From JAWKTV01 sp041398905 (GTDB lineage Bacteria > Planctomycetota > Planctomycetia > Planctomycetales > Planctomycetaceae), in NCBI GenBank assembly GCA_041398905.1, contig JAWKTV010000009.1, positions 124,001-188,000 on the forward strand: 64,000 bases of DNA, read 5' to 3'. The notes under the pieces were generated by a model that was given only the letters and a program-made list of their open reading frames with translations, was not told the origin of the DNA and made no database searches. Position numbers and translations under genes: made by a program. Of this stretch, positions 40,009-49,498 are shown one piece after another; position 1 is the first letter of the stretch, and the number at the start of each line of letters is the position of its first letter.

Positions 40009-41154
40009 TCAGCCGCTCAAGCCGCTCTGGGTGATGAGATAGTTGTGTTCGATTCGCATGCCGCCGATCCCTTTGATGTAGGCGCCAGGCTCCAGCGTGA
40101 CTACGTCGCCCGCCAGCAGAACATCACTGCTGTCCGGCACATGGATCGGCGGTTCGGGATGCGCGAGGCCGATGCCGTGGCCGGCATGGTGCGGAAACGC
40201 ATCGGCCCGCCCGGCTTCCTGGAACGGCCGCATCGTCGCTGCCCAGACGTCCCGGCTCGCAGCCCCGGCCTTCAGCTTCGACTCACCACCCCGCATCGCC
40301 GCCTCGCAGATGGCGAACAGCTCCCGGACCTCGGCCGACGGTTCGCCCACCGCCATTGCGTTCGTAAAGTCTCCCCGGTAACCATCGAACGCGACCGAAT
40401 AATCGAGTGTGAACACCTCGCCCTCTTCGAGCCGATGATCCGCCGGCAGGCCTCCGACCTTCGGCTGCTCCGCGCTTGCCGCGCGGAAGTCGCCGTACAC
40501 CAGTCCGGGCCGGCCCGCCGCGAGAATCGCCGCCCGCTGCACCTCGGCGTAAATCTCAAGTTCGCTGATGCCCGGCTGCAGAATCTCTCGCGCTTTCGCG
40601 TGCCCTGCCTCACCGGCCCGCATGCACAGTTTCAGCAACTCGATTTCATCCGGCTCCTTCTGACGCCGCAGTTGACGCAACTGCGTGCCCAGATCATGCG
40701 CCGCATGAGCGTCGCCCGCTTCCTTACTGACGGAGAAGCCGACGCTATCGAGCGGCAGCACCTCGCTGGCTCCGTAGGGCAGCCACTCCGCCTCGACCAA
40801 TCCCGGCCGGCTCGCGAGTTCCGGCGCGACCTGCTGCAGAGCGTTCAGCAGCGCGTGGTCGCGGTTGATGACCGAGTGCTTGTGATCGTACCACGTTTGC
40901 ATGATCTCGCGGTCGACATACGGCTTGTGGGTCGCGGAGCGCAGTGCGAAGTTGTCGCCCATCAGAGTCGCTCGCCCGTCCCGCTCCAGCAACAGCAGGC
41001 CCCGCTCGCCGCCCGAAAACGACAGCGGCTGAACCCAGAAGTTCGCCAGATACTGCACGTGTCTGGGGTCGGCCACCAGCACCCACTGCACCGATTCCGG
41101 CAGCGCGGCCCACAAACGTTGACGGCGGGCGAGACAACCTTGTTCTGTCAGCAT
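40009..41154 (-). CDS. M24 family Xaa-Pro aminopeptidase-like metallopeptidase
   Basis: A 381-residue cytoplasmic peptidase that removes residues before proline. The creatinase N-terminal domain covers about 1-150. The M24 core holds the five metal ligands: Asp in FTLDYSVAFDGYRGDFTNA (two), His in HHAGHGIGLAHPEPP, Glu in VTLEPGAY and Glu in RIEHNYLIT. The chain between the first and second half is normal. Which substrate is preferred cannot be told. It is not in a visible operon, although bioF lies 70 bases downstream on the same strand. Confidence 0.88.
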   Translation of the reverse strand: MLTEQGCLARRQRLWAALPESVQWVLVADPRHVQYLANFWVQPLSFSGGERGLLLLERDGRATLMGDNFALRSATHKPYVDREIMQTWYDHKHSVINRDHALLNALQQVAPELASRPGLVEAEWLPYGASEVLPLDSVGFSVSKEAGDAHAAHDLGTQLRQLRRQKEPDEIELLKLCMRAGEAGHAKAREILQPGISELEIYAEVQRAAILAAGRPGLVYGDFRAASAEQPKVGGLPADHRLEEGEVFTLDYSVAFDGYRGDFTNAMAVGEPSAEVRELFAICEAAMRGGESKLKAGAASRDVWAATMRPFQEAGRADAFPHHAGHGIGLAHPEPPIHVPDSSDVLLAGDVVTLEPGAYIKGIGGMRIEHNYLITQSGLSG

Positions 41155-41317
41155 GGATCGACGCGGCGTTCGAGAAACTTGTGGATAACGTCGCGATCGT
41201 AACGGGCTGGCAGGCTCGACTCAACGGCGTGCATGAAGCGATCGGCCGACCTCGGCCGGCTTCCTGCCGACGCTCCACTTGCTCGCCCGGCTGACAACGA
41301 GGATCATCCCTGCACCG

Positions 41318-42271
41318 ATGTCCAATCCGCTGACCGAACTTCTGACGATCTCCCTGATCCTGGCCTCCGGGCTGGCCTGGGTCGCCGTGCTGCTGCGCTG
41401 GCTGACCGAGCGAAACGGCCGCGCAGCCCTCCCCGTAGCGGGACCTTGTGAACCGGGGGACACGGCGAATGTGGCGGTGGAAGCAGCTCCGCTCGGTGGC
41501 TCGCACGGACCGGAGTGCGTCGATGCACCTCCAAATCCCCGACTCCCTCCGAGCATCCCGCCGCCCGCCCTGTGGCTGGGGCTCGGGCTGCTGGCGCTGT
41601 TCGTGTCGGGACAGTTCATCGAAATGGCCTATCAGATCGTGCCGAGCCTCCGCCCCGCCGTCAACGAGGTCGCAGATACATCCGCTACCAACGACGGGCC
41701 GTCCATGTTGAGCCGCGTCCGGCAGGCCGCGCTGCTTGATGCCTTGATCGGCTTCCTGCTGCTCGCAGCACTCGGCTCGTCGCCCGACGGCTGGCGACAA
41801 AACGGGATTCATGCCGACCGGTTGGGCGAGCAGGTCTGGCAAGGATTGCTCGGATTTCAGCTCGCGATCGGCCCGGTGCTGCTGATGGTGATTTTCACCG
41901 CGCTGCTGAACCTCAGGACCGAGGACTCGCAGCATGAGTTCCTCCGCTTTCTCGACGAGCAGGGAACCATGCAGGCGTGGCTCTGGGTCTCGCTGACGGC
42001 CGTCATCGGTGCGCCGCTCGCGGAGGAATTGCTGTTCCGCGTCATCCTGCAGGGCGGGCTGGAAAACCTCTGGCACCCGGCGGTCGCGATCATCATTGCC
42101 GCCGTCGTGTTCTGCGGCGTCCACCACTTCCCCGACTCACTCGCCCTGTTGCCGCTGGCGTTGATCCTGGGGGTGATGTATCACCGCCGACGCAGCCTGC
42201 TTTCGATTGTCGTCGTCCACGCGACTTTCAACGGCGTCAACCTGTTACTCACGGCCCTTGAACAGATGTAA
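41318..42271 (+). CDS. CPBP family intramembrane metalloprotease
   Basis: A 317-residue membrane protein with about eight hydrophobic segments. The CPBP/Abi motifs are complete: EELLFRVILQG (motif 1), FCGVHHFPD (motif 2) and VVVHATFNGVNLLL (motif 3). Members cleave prenylated or other membrane proteins, or in bacteria act in peptide maturation and immunity. It starts at the ATG at 41318; an earlier start would add 13 residues. A region of some 30 residues after helix 1 is Pro/Gly rich. Downstream is an ABC-type permease in the same direction. Confidence 0.87.
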   Translation: MSNPLTELLTISLILASGLAWVAVLLRWLTERNGRAALPVAGPCEPGDTANVAVEAAPLGGSHGPECVDAPPNPRLPPSIPPPALWLGLGLLALFVSGQFIEMAYQIVPSLRPAVNEVADTSATNDGPSMLSRVRQAALLDALIGFLLLAALGSSPDGWRQNGIHADRLGEQVWQGLLGFQLAIGPVLLMVIFTALLNLRTEDSQHEFLRFLDEQGTMQAWLWVSLTAVIGAPLAEELLFRVILQGGLENLWHPAVAIIIAAVVFCGVHHFPDSLALLPLALILGVMYHRRRSLLSIVVVHATFNGVNLLLTALEQM

Positions 42272-42397
42272 AGAGGCTGTCGCGGCTCGACCCCGCCGTC
42301 ACATGAGCATCCGGACGATCAATCACGATCAGGCAATCCACTGCTCCCCGCTTCTTCGACTTCGCCAGCACGGCACAACCAGGACTCCGCCAATCAC

Positions 42398-44776
42398 ATG
42401 CGCCCCTACTTCGCCATCCTGCGTGACAGTCTCCGGGAGGCCCTCGCGTCACGAACGCTGCAGGTGCTGCTGGGGTTGATCACACTCCTGCTCTGTCTCG
42501 TCGCCATTCCCGGCGTGCGGGTCGAGCTGGAGTCGACAATTCAACCGGACGACATTTTGACGCCCGATGCGCTGGTGAGTCAGCTCGGACGAACGCAGCG
42601 CGGCCGGAATCAGGCCGCCTGGACAGCGGTGCAGGATCGACTCTCGCAGGGACTGCGAGACCAGATTTCCGACTACCGCGCCGATGCGTCCATCGAGAAT
42701 CGCGACCGCGCCACAGGCCAACTGGTCGCCGAGCTGAACGGACTGATCGATGGCCCAGCGCTTTTCGAGGCCGTCGCCTGGCAGGACGTGTCGCTCAATA
42801 AGGCAGGAAACGACCTGCTGGCCGAAGACTGGAATGAACTCGATCGTGACGAACAGCGTCGCCTGAATCGCCTGCTGCTTGATGGCTTGATGGTGGGACA
42901 GCTCGCTGCCGCCCCTCAGCCTCAGAGCTATTTCAACTACATCTTCGACGAAACCCCGTTCGATCTGCCGGGTGGCGCGGCCCGGTCCATCGTCAAGGCG
43001 ATTCTCTACCTCGTCCTCAAATGGCTCGTTGGGGCCGTCGGCGTCATGGCCGCAATCATCTTCACCGCCAACATCATTCCGCAGATGTTCGAGCCGGGCG
43101 AAATCGACCTGCTCCTGAGCAAGCCGGTCTCGCGGTCGGCCCTGTTTCTCACCAAGTTTCTGGGTGGATGTCTCTTCATCCTGCTCAGCGCGGCACTGCT
43201 GGTGACCGGATTGTGGATGATTCTGTGGCTGCGGCACGATATCTGGCAGCCGCAAATCCTGCTGTCAATCCCTGTCTTTCTGCTGGCGTTCATGGTTTAC
43301 TTCTCGATCTCGGCTTACGTCGGGATGAAGTGGCGAAACGCGATTCTGGCGATCGCACTGGCCATCGTGGCGTGGCTGCTGACCTCCGGGCTGCACCAGA
43401 CCTGGTTCTGGGGAAATCAGTTCCTCGCCGGGCAACGCCCCGAGGCGGTGCTGCACGTCGGCGGCGACATCGTCGTCGCCAAACGCAACGGCGAGGTGCT
43501 CCGCTGGGACGGCAGCGACTGGTCGCCCTGGCTCGAAGAGCCAGGGCTCGACCCCAACTTGCAGATGCAGCGGAACCTTGGCCAGTTCTATCCCTTCATC
43601 GGACCGGTCGTCGCCGGCACAGCCGAGCAACCTGTGCTGGTCGCGGCGGAAGCCCTGTTCATGCCGGGCGTCGAGTTCCGCAGCATTGGGCAGATCGTCG
43701 TGGGCCGCGGCGCAGAGCAGTGGCGCCGCGATCCCATCGGTGCCGCGCCTCAGGACATCGAGCGACTGCTGGTCGAGCCGGACGGCGGCGTGCTGATCGC
43801 GACTCGCTCCGGCCTCAGTCGGCTATCAGTTACCAGCGGGCCGCACGCCAACGGGGATCCGGCGACGGAGCCGGCCGCACCTGCTGACGACGGTAACGTT
43901 CCGTCAGTCGATCCGCCGGACGCGCGGGCGAACGCGGCCGAGGAGGAGTTCCCGGCGATTCCCTTCAATCCCTTCCAGCCCGCGACCGGGGGAGCATTGC
44001 CGACGACCGACGTGACGGTGGGCGACGTAAGCTGGCCAGCACCCTTCGACGCGACCATCGACCGATCAACGGGTGCCGTCGCGGTCTATTCGCGAGGCCG
44101 GGTCGTCAGGCTCACCCCGCGTGACCGCGAGTACGTGGTGGCCGCCGAGCGGGTGACCGCAGGGATTGGAGCCGCATTGGTCGCCATCAATGGCCCGCAC
44201 CTGTTGCTCGCGCGACAGGACGGGACAATCGAGAAGTACGACTCGACGACGCTGGAGCCGCAAGGCACTCTCGGCCAGCTTGGGGCCGCGCCGCGACTGT
44301 TGCAGTCCTCCCCGACCGGCGACCGGACACTGGTGCTGGACCACGAGCGGACACTGCGAATCGTCGACGCCGGGACCGGCTCGATAACAACCGCCGATGT
44401 CTGGGGCCAGGGTGAGATCACCGCCGCCGGCTGGGAGCCGGATGGCAGCCTGCTCGTGGGTGACCGCTATCCCCGGGTGATTCGGTACTCTCCCGATGGC
44501 TCCACCGGCACGACCGCCGAGCACAACACGAACATGACCTGGTCATTCATCTGGGTCGTGGGCCCCCTGCGCAAACTGTTCCCCAAGCCCGACGAACTCG
44601 ACCTCGTGGTCAAGGAACTCGCCGGAGCAGGCGAGGAAGAACAACGGACCGCCGCCGACGACCTTACCCGCGGCCGCCAGGACGTCGACATCTGGACGCC
44701 GGTTTGGACCAACCTCGCGTTCGTCGCCGTCGTCCTCGCCTGGACCTGCTGGGTCATCGAACGCCGCGATTACTGA
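42398..44776 (+). CDS. ABC-2 type permease with a large beta-propeller-like insert
   Basis: A 792-residue inner-membrane protein. One helix lies near 15-38 and a periplasmic region at 40-190. Several helices follow at about 200-330 (VGVMAAIIFTANIIPQMF, PGEIDLLLSKPVSRSALFLT, the ABC-2 signature of the NosY/YhaP type). Then about 390 residues of soluble sequence begin with VLHVGGDIVVAKRNGEVLRW, with repeated DG-type strands as in WD/YVTN propellers. A final helix is near 770 (NLAFVAVVLAWTCWVIERRDY). The soluble part is thus held between two membrane parts. No ATPase gene is next to it. Cargo is unknown. Confidence 0.75.
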   Translation: MRPYFAILRDSLREALASRTLQVLLGLITLLLCLVAIPGVRVELESTIQPDDILTPDALVSQLGRTQRGRNQAAWTAVQDRLSQGLRDQISDYRADASIENRDRATGQLVAELNGLIDGPALFEAVAWQDVSLNKAGNDLLAEDWNELDRDEQRRLNRLLLDGLMVGQLAAAPQPQSYFNYIFDETPFDLPGGAARSIVKAILYLVLKWLVGAVGVMAAIIFTANIIPQMFEPGEIDLLLSKPVSRSALFLTKFLGGCLFILLSAALLVTGLWMILWLRHDIWQPQILLSIPVFLLAFMVYFSISAYVGMKWRNAILAIALAIVAWLLTSGLHQTWFWGNQFLAGQRPEAVLHVGGDIVVAKRNGEVLRWDGSDWSPWLEEPGLDPNLQMQRNLGQFYPFIGPVVAGTAEQPVLVAAEALFMPGVEFRSIGQIVVGRGAEQWRRDPIGAAPQDIERLLVEPDGGVLIATRSGLSRLSVTSGPHANGDPATEPAAPADDGNVPSVDPPDARANAAEEEFPAIPFNPFQPATGGALPTTDVTVGDVSWPAPFDATIDRSTGAVAVYSRGRVVRLTPRDREYVVAAERVTAGIGAALVAINGPHLLLARQDGTIEKYDSTTLEPQGTLGQLGAAPRLLQSSPTGDRTLVLDHERTLRIVDAGTGSITTADVWGQGEITAAGWEPDGSLLVGDRYPRVIRYSPDGSTGTTAEHNTNMTWSFIWVVGPLRKLFPKPDELDLVVKELAGAGEEEQRTAADDLTRGRQDVDIWTPVWTNLAFVAVVLAWTCWVIERRDY

Positions 44777-44871
44777 CAGCAGCCCCACCGCCCAGCGGTC
44801 GTAACCCCTTGCGGTGGTGACGCTCGGGGATTCACGTCACACGTTTCTTCGCGACAACACCGGAGGCTCGC

Positions 44872-45660
44872 ATGCGAATCGTTCTGCTACTCACCATCAG
44901 CCTGTCGCTGCTGTCGTCCGCACTCGCCACCGCGGCCGACCCGGTTCGGCTGCGGGTACTCTGCTACAACATTCACCATGCCGAAGGCGTTGATCGCCAG
45001 CTTGACCTCGATCGGATCGCGAGGGTCATCAAGTCGGTCGAACCGGATCTCGTCGCATTGCAGGAGGTCGACCAGAACGCGGCCCGCACCCGCTCGATCG
45101 ACCAGCCGGCCGAACTCGCGCGGCTGACCGGCATGCACGTCGCTTTCGGACCGAACATCGAGCTGCAAGGGGGCCACTACGGCAACGCCGTCCTGTCGCG
45201 ATTCCCCATCAAGTCGCACAAGAATCATCTGCTCCCCAATCGCGACAACGGCGAACAGCGGGGGGTTCTGGTCACCGAGCTGCAAGTCGACGGACTGGCC
45301 GAGCCGCTCGTGCTGCTCGCGACCCATTTCGACCATCGCCCCGACCACCGCGAGCGGGTCGCGTCCGCCCAGGCGATCAACGAACTGGTCATCAACGAGT
45401 CTCGCCCAACCCTGGTCGCCGGCGACCTCAACGACGTCATCGAGAGTGATACGCTCAAACTCCTGCAAACCGTCTGGCAGCCCACCAACAACGATCCGCT
45501 GGCGACTATCCCGGTCGACAACCCCACCCGCCAAATCGACTTCATCCTGTTCAAACGCCAACAGTCATGGACCGCGGCAACCACCCGAGTGCTGGAAGAA
45601 GCGACTGCCTCCGACCACCGCGCCATCTTCGCGGAGCTGGAGTACCGTCCCGAACAATGA
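44872..45660 (+). CDS. Secreted endonuclease/exonuclease/phosphatase family protein
   Basis: A 262-residue exported enzyme of the DNase I-like fold. A signal peptide ends in ATAADP. The catalytic motifs are in order: CYNIHHAEG (Asn), LVALQEVDQNA (Glu), VAGDLND (Asp, Asn) and the last ATASDHRAIFAEL (Asp-His). The fold covers nucleases, phospholipid phosphatases and sphingomyelinases; a small secreted form like this is usually annotated as a metal-dependent hydrolase. It is a single gene with no linked partner. Confidence 0.88.
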   Translation: MRIVLLLTISLSLLSSALATAADPVRLRVLCYNIHHAEGVDRQLDLDRIARVIKSVEPDLVALQEVDQNAARTRSIDQPAELARLTGMHVAFGPNIELQGGHYGNAVLSRFPIKSHKNHLLPNRDNGEQRGVLVTELQVDGLAEPLVLLATHFDHRPDHRERVASAQAINELVINESRPTLVAGDLNDVIESDTLKLLQTVWQPTNNDPLATIPVDNPTRQIDFILFKRQQSWTAATTRVLEEATASDHRAIFAELEYRPEQ

Positions 45661-45884
45661 CCGAGTGACGGAACCGACTTCTTCCTGCGGAGCGTCGCGG
45701 ACCCCAACTGGCGACCGCGACGCTCCGAACGTCATCCCCTGCACCACGCCGCGTCAATCGCGCCGATTGCGGCGGCATTCGTCGCGATGGTAAGCTGACG
45801 TTCGCGGCTGGCTACGCTCATTGCCCTGCTCGAACGCCGTCCGCTACAGACGTCTACACATCGTTACCACTTCGGGTGACCAAG

Positions 45885-47074
45885 ATGCGCCACGTATCAA
45901 TTGCCGCCTGCGCTGCGCTGTCGCTGTTGTTGCTGACCGGAAAAACCGTCGCGGAACCCAAGGTCTACGCTCTCTTCGCGATCGATACGGATCTGGTTGG
46001 GTACGACAGTGACGGAAACGAGAGTGACTCCGCCACCGAGATTCTTCGCTCCGCTGCACGTCGCAACCGCGACATGATGCTCGCGGCGTTCGTGCAGTCG
46101 TTCAATCAGGAAGGTCGTCGACATCGACTGGAATACAAGGTCCTCGAAGGCAGCCAGGTGACCTGGAAGAACATTCACGGCTACTGGGAAACGGTGGAGT
46201 CCGACGAGGACGACACATTCGTCTTCTACTACTTCGGGCACGGTGCTGTTGATTCCGACCTTGGTCACTACTTCTCGCTGACCCATGCCGCCGAGAGTGG
46301 GGCATTCGGCGGTGCCCCCTGTTACCGCTGCTATTTGCGAGCGGCGATGCAGTCGAAGCCCAACCGACTGTGCGTCCTGCTGACCGATTGCTGCTCGAGT
46401 TACATCGATGGCACGGCAGGATTGACGCGCGTGGCCGAAGGCGCGAATTGGGAAGTCATGGGGCAGTTGATGTTCGGACCGACTGGGCTGGTGGACGTTA
46501 CGGCGGCGCAGCTCGGCACAGTCGCGCGGGCCTCTTCGGGTGGCGGCTTCTTCACCGAATCACTGGTGACTTACCTCTGTGGCCCGCTCGAAGAAGCGGA
46601 GGTCGAGGTCGATGGCGACGTTTCCTGGGGCGAGTTTCTGGGGTCCGTTCGCTGGCGCGTCGAGAATGTCCATAAACAGCCGCAAAGCCACCACAACTTC
46701 TACCTCAACGAATGGGGCAAGTACTACCGGGAACGGGAACTGCACGTGGTCAACGATTCAGCGCACGACATCCAGCTCTATGTGAACTACTACGCCTACC
46801 ACAGCACGAATGAAGAGTGGGACTGGTTCGGTTCAACCTTCTACGACACGGGACGCCCGGTCGAGAACACCAAGAGCTGGACGATCTCCGCCGGAACGTC
46901 GACTCGATTGCGCGATGGCGACGACCTACATCGTCCGTGGAGACACCTTCGCCTACTTCGCTCAGGCTCCCGCGGAATCTGGTCTGGGAGAAGCGGGTCA
47001 AGGACCGTGTACGGCGACCACGGCTACATCACCGACGACGGCGAGATTGGGCGAACCACCTCCGCTTCCAGTGA
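45885..47074 (+). CDS. Secreted caspase-like (C14-type) protein (several frameshifts at 3' end)
   Basis: A signal peptide (residues 1-24) is followed by a caspase-haemoglobinase fold. The catalytic His is in FYYFGHGAVDSD (His119) and the Cys in CVLLTDCCSSYIDG (Cys170). The active-site placing fits peptidase family C14. A C-terminal beta domain (NDSAHDIQLYVNYYAYHS) follows. The frame changes near 46925, 46975 and 47005; joined, the end reads YIVRGDTFAYFAQAP, NLVWEKRVKDR, YGDHGYITDDGEIG and HLRFQ with a stop at 47072. The long frame running to 47165 is then an artefact. Caspase-like enzymes are common in planctomycetes; an exported one is less usual. The start could also be GTG at 45876. Confidence 0.72.
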
Positions 47075-47373
47075 GACGTTCTCATCATCTTCGTCACCGG
47101 CCCGACCCGGCCACCAGGTGGGATCAACAGGCTGCTATGCAAGGCGCGCGAGCGAACCAGGCTGAGTCTTCGATCACAAGGGTTGCTGCAGGTCAATCGG
47201 TTCATCGCAGGCCGGGGCAACATGCCGCCATGCCTCACCTTCGAGTGTGGCGAATCCCTGGTCGAACAACCGAGAACGATGCAGCCGAGAACGCATAATC
47301 CTGTCCCTGGTTCGGAGAGGAAGAGAGACTCTGGACCTGAACTTCTCTTCGCGGGTAACGTGTCGGAACTGTC
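47075..47373. other. Region upstream of the leucine leader
   Basis: No supported gene. A CATAAT box at 47294-47299 lies about 75 bases before the leader ATG and could be the -10 of the leuA promoter; there is no clear -35 box. Confidence 0.35.
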
Positions 47374-47514
47374 ATGCAACGCACTCTGCTCAGCCTCGAT
47401 CTACTGCTCCTGCTCTCCTTCGGGGAGCTCTTAGGTCGGGTTCGTGTTGCTGTCGGCGAGTACATCCACCCTGAGGCTCTTGTGAGGCCCCAGGGTTTTT
47501 GTGGAAGTGCCTGA
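47374..47514 (+). CDS. Leucine-rich leader peptide of leuA (46 residues)
   Basis: Too short for the usual ORF cut-off. The ATG at 47374 opens MQRTLLSLDLLLLLSFGELL, with 10 Leu in the first 20 codons. Codons 10-14 are CTA, CTG, CTC, CTG, CTC, five Leu in a row. In leu leaders of other bacteria such a run makes translation stall when charged tRNA-Leu is scarce. A 7-bp hairpin (GCTCTCC/GGGGAGC, 47412-47428) begins within the Leu run, and a terminator-like hairpin with T-run lies at 47468-47500, 130 bases before the leuA ATG. The ORF continues through the terminator stem to a TGA at 47512, longer than classical leaders; a frame error could explain this. No clear SD is seen. Confidence 0.6.
   Translation: MQRTLLSLDLLLLLSFGELLGRVRVAVGEYIHPEALVRPQGFCGSA
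47412..47428 (+). promoter_or_regulatory. Possible pause hairpin inside the leucine leader
   Basis: GCTCTCC pairs with GGGGAGC (one G-T pair) around a 3-base loop, directly at the end of the Leu-codon run. In attenuators this is where the first, competing hairpin lies. Confidence 0.45.
47468..47500 (+). terminator. Intrinsic terminator/attenuator upstream of leuA
   Basis: ACCCTGAGGC (47468-47477) pairs with GCCCCAGGGT (47487-47496) with one mismatch, 9-base loop, followed by a T-run to 47500. It is the clearest rho-independent terminator of the window and lies inside the 5' leader of leuA, not after any gene. This position supports attenuation. Confidence 0.65.
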
Positions 47515-47629
47515 GTTCGACTGACAGCACCGGGCGGGTGTGGTCGGTCATTGAAGCCAACAACCGTGCGGTCATCGCGAACCGCCCGACGCTCCGTCAG
47601 CAAAGTCACCCAGCACACATCAATCCGCC

Positions 47630-49261
47630 ATGTCGACCGCCACCGCTGCCTCCACGACCGACCATGTCCGGATCTTCGATACCACCTTACGCGACGGCGA
47701 GCAGTCGCCGGGCTGCAGCATGGACACCGGCGAGAAGTTGAAGGTTGCCCAGATGCTCGTCGACCTGGGCGTCGACATCATCGAGGCGGGCTTCCCGATC
47801 GCTTCGCCGGGTGACTTCGACGCGGTCAGGCAGATCGCCAGGACCTATGGATCGAAGACGACGATTTGCGGACTCGCGCGGTGCCGGAAGGAAGATATCG
47901 ACCGTGCCTGGGAAGCGCTGCAGGACGCGGAGCAGGTGCGGATCCACATCTTCCTCGCCACGTCGGCGATCCATCGCGAATTCAAACTCAAGATGGCGAA
48001 GGAGGAGATCGTCCGTCGTGCGGTGGAAATGGTGCGTTACACCGCCGACCTGATGACCGGCCGGCCGGACATCAAGGTGGCCGACATCGAGTTCTCGCCG
48101 GAGGATGCGGCCCGTACGGAGCTGGATTTCCTGTGCGAAGTCGTCGAGCGGGTGATTGAGGCGGGGGCGACGACGGTCAATATCCCCGACACGGTCGGCT
48201 ACGCCACCCCGGCTCACTTCCACACGGTGATGAGCACCCTCAAGGCGAAAGTTCCGAACATCGATCGGGCGGTGCTGTCGACGCATTGTCACAACGACCT
48301 GGGCCTCGCGGTCGCGAACAGTCTGGCGGGGGTCGAGGCGGGGGCGCGACAGGTCGAATGCACCATCAACGGCCTCGGCGAGCGGGCCGGGAATGCGGCC
48401 CTGGAAGAGGTGGTGATGGCGCTCCGCACCCGGCACGACTACTACGGCGTGCAGTCGCGAATTCGCACCGAGAAGCTGTACCCGATCAGTCGGCTCGTCT
48501 CGAGCATCACGGGCATGGTGGTCCAGAGAAACAAGGCGATTGTCGGACAGAACGCCTTCGCGCATGAAGCGGGTATTCATCAGCACGGCATGCTGCAAAA
48601 TCGCACCACGTACGAGATCATGCGGCCTCAGGATGTCGGGTTTGTCGGAACCAACCTGGTGCTCGGCAAGCACAGCGGACGACACGCCTTTCGCGACCGC
48701 GTGACGCAACTCGGCTACGAGTTGAACGATGAGCAGTTGCAGGGCGCGTTTGATGACTTCATCGCACTGGCTGACAAGAAGAAGGAAGTTTACGACTCGG
48801 ACATCTCGGCGTTGATCGATCAGCGATTGACCGAGGGGCCGGGCGGAGCGTGGAAGCTGACTTCGTTTCAGGCAGTCGGCGGGATGAGCTCGGTGCCAAC
48901 GGCGTCGATTCAGTTGACGCATGACGACGGGCGGGTCGAACTCGACGCCGCGACGGGGGACGGGCCGATCGATGCGGCGTTCAAGTGTCTGGAGCGGATC
49001 ACGGGTGTCGAGGGCCTGCTGACTGATTACTCGGTCCGGAGCGTTTCGAGCGGCAAGGATGCGATGGGCGAAGTCGCCGTTGAGCTGGACTGCCGGGGAC
49101 GTACGTACCACGGCAAGGGGCTGAGCACCGACGGGATCGAAGCTCCGCGATCGCCTACCTGCAGGCACCTGTCGCTGCTGGCGGGCGGGGTCAGCCGCGA
49201 TCGCGAGAAGGCTCAGGGGTGCAGTAGCCGGTGGCAGGGACACCATTGTGGGGAACTCTGA
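47630..49261 (+). CDS. leuA: 2-isopropylmalate synthase (frameshift near the 3' end)
   Basis: First committed enzyme of leucine synthesis, joining acetyl-CoA and 2-oxoisovalerate. It begins MSTATAASTTDHVRIFDTTL; the HMGL-like TIM barrel shows RIFDTTLRDGEQSPGC, the metal ligands HCHNDLGLAVANS and GLGERAGNAALEE, and the domain linker QNAFAHEAGIHQHG. The C-terminal allosteric domain (LeuA dimer fold) begins near 390. One base appears lost near 49145, since EA-PRSPTC in frame should be EASAIAYLQAL; the stop at 49261 is in the wrong frame and the true end lies nearby. The gene follows a leucine-rich leader and terminator, so it is probably attenuated. Confidence 0.93.
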   Translation: MSTATAASTTDHVRIFDTTLRDGEQSPGCSMDTGEKLKVAQMLVDLGVDIIEAGFPIASPGDFDAVRQIARTYGSKTTICGLARCRKEDIDRAWEALQDAEQVRIHIFLATSAIHREFKLKMAKEEIVRRAVEMVRYTADLMTGRPDIKVADIEFSPEDAARTELDFLCEVVERVIEAGATTVNIPDTVGYATPAHFHTVMSTLKAKVPNIDRAVLSTHCHNDLGLAVANSLAGVEAGARQVECTINGLGERAGNAALEEVVMALRTRHDYYGVQSRIRTEKLYPISRLVSSITGMVVQRNKAIVGQNAFAHEAGIHQHGMLQNRTTYEIMRPQDVGFVGTNLVLGKHSGRHAFRDRVTQLGYELNDEQLQGAFDDFIALADKKKEVYDSDISALIDQRLTEGPGGAWKLTSFQAVGGMSSVPTASIQLTHDDGRVELDAATGDGPIDAAFKCLERITGVEGLLTDYSVRSVSSGKDAMGEVAVELDCRGRTYHGKGLSTDGIEAPRSPTCRHLSLLAGGVSRDREKAQGCSSRWQGHHCGEL

Positions 49262-49498
49262 ATCGATCGTTGCGATTCCGCAGCGCCCACGATGCGGACT
49301 TCGGGTCAGCCCGTTTGTACCGCTGGATCGGGCGTCACGGCGGGTGGCAGATCGGGGATGAACCTGCACAGCCGTTACAGTTGCTTCGGGGCCTGCTGAC
49401 GTTTTTTCGACGGTTCCGGCCTGACAGGGGCAGTGGTGCGGTTCTAAGGTAGCTTCTGAGACCGAACTTCCGTTTCACCCGGTTTCAAGAGACTGATC
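49262..49498. other. Intergenic after leuA
   Basis: Includes the probable true 3' end of leuA in another frame. No other gene or RNA seen. Confidence 0.3.

Noticed and set aside
47412..47500. T-box riboswitch instead of a leader peptide before leuA
   Set aside because: I see no T-box sequence (TGG-containing conserved box) or specifier loop; the Leu-codon run explains the region better.
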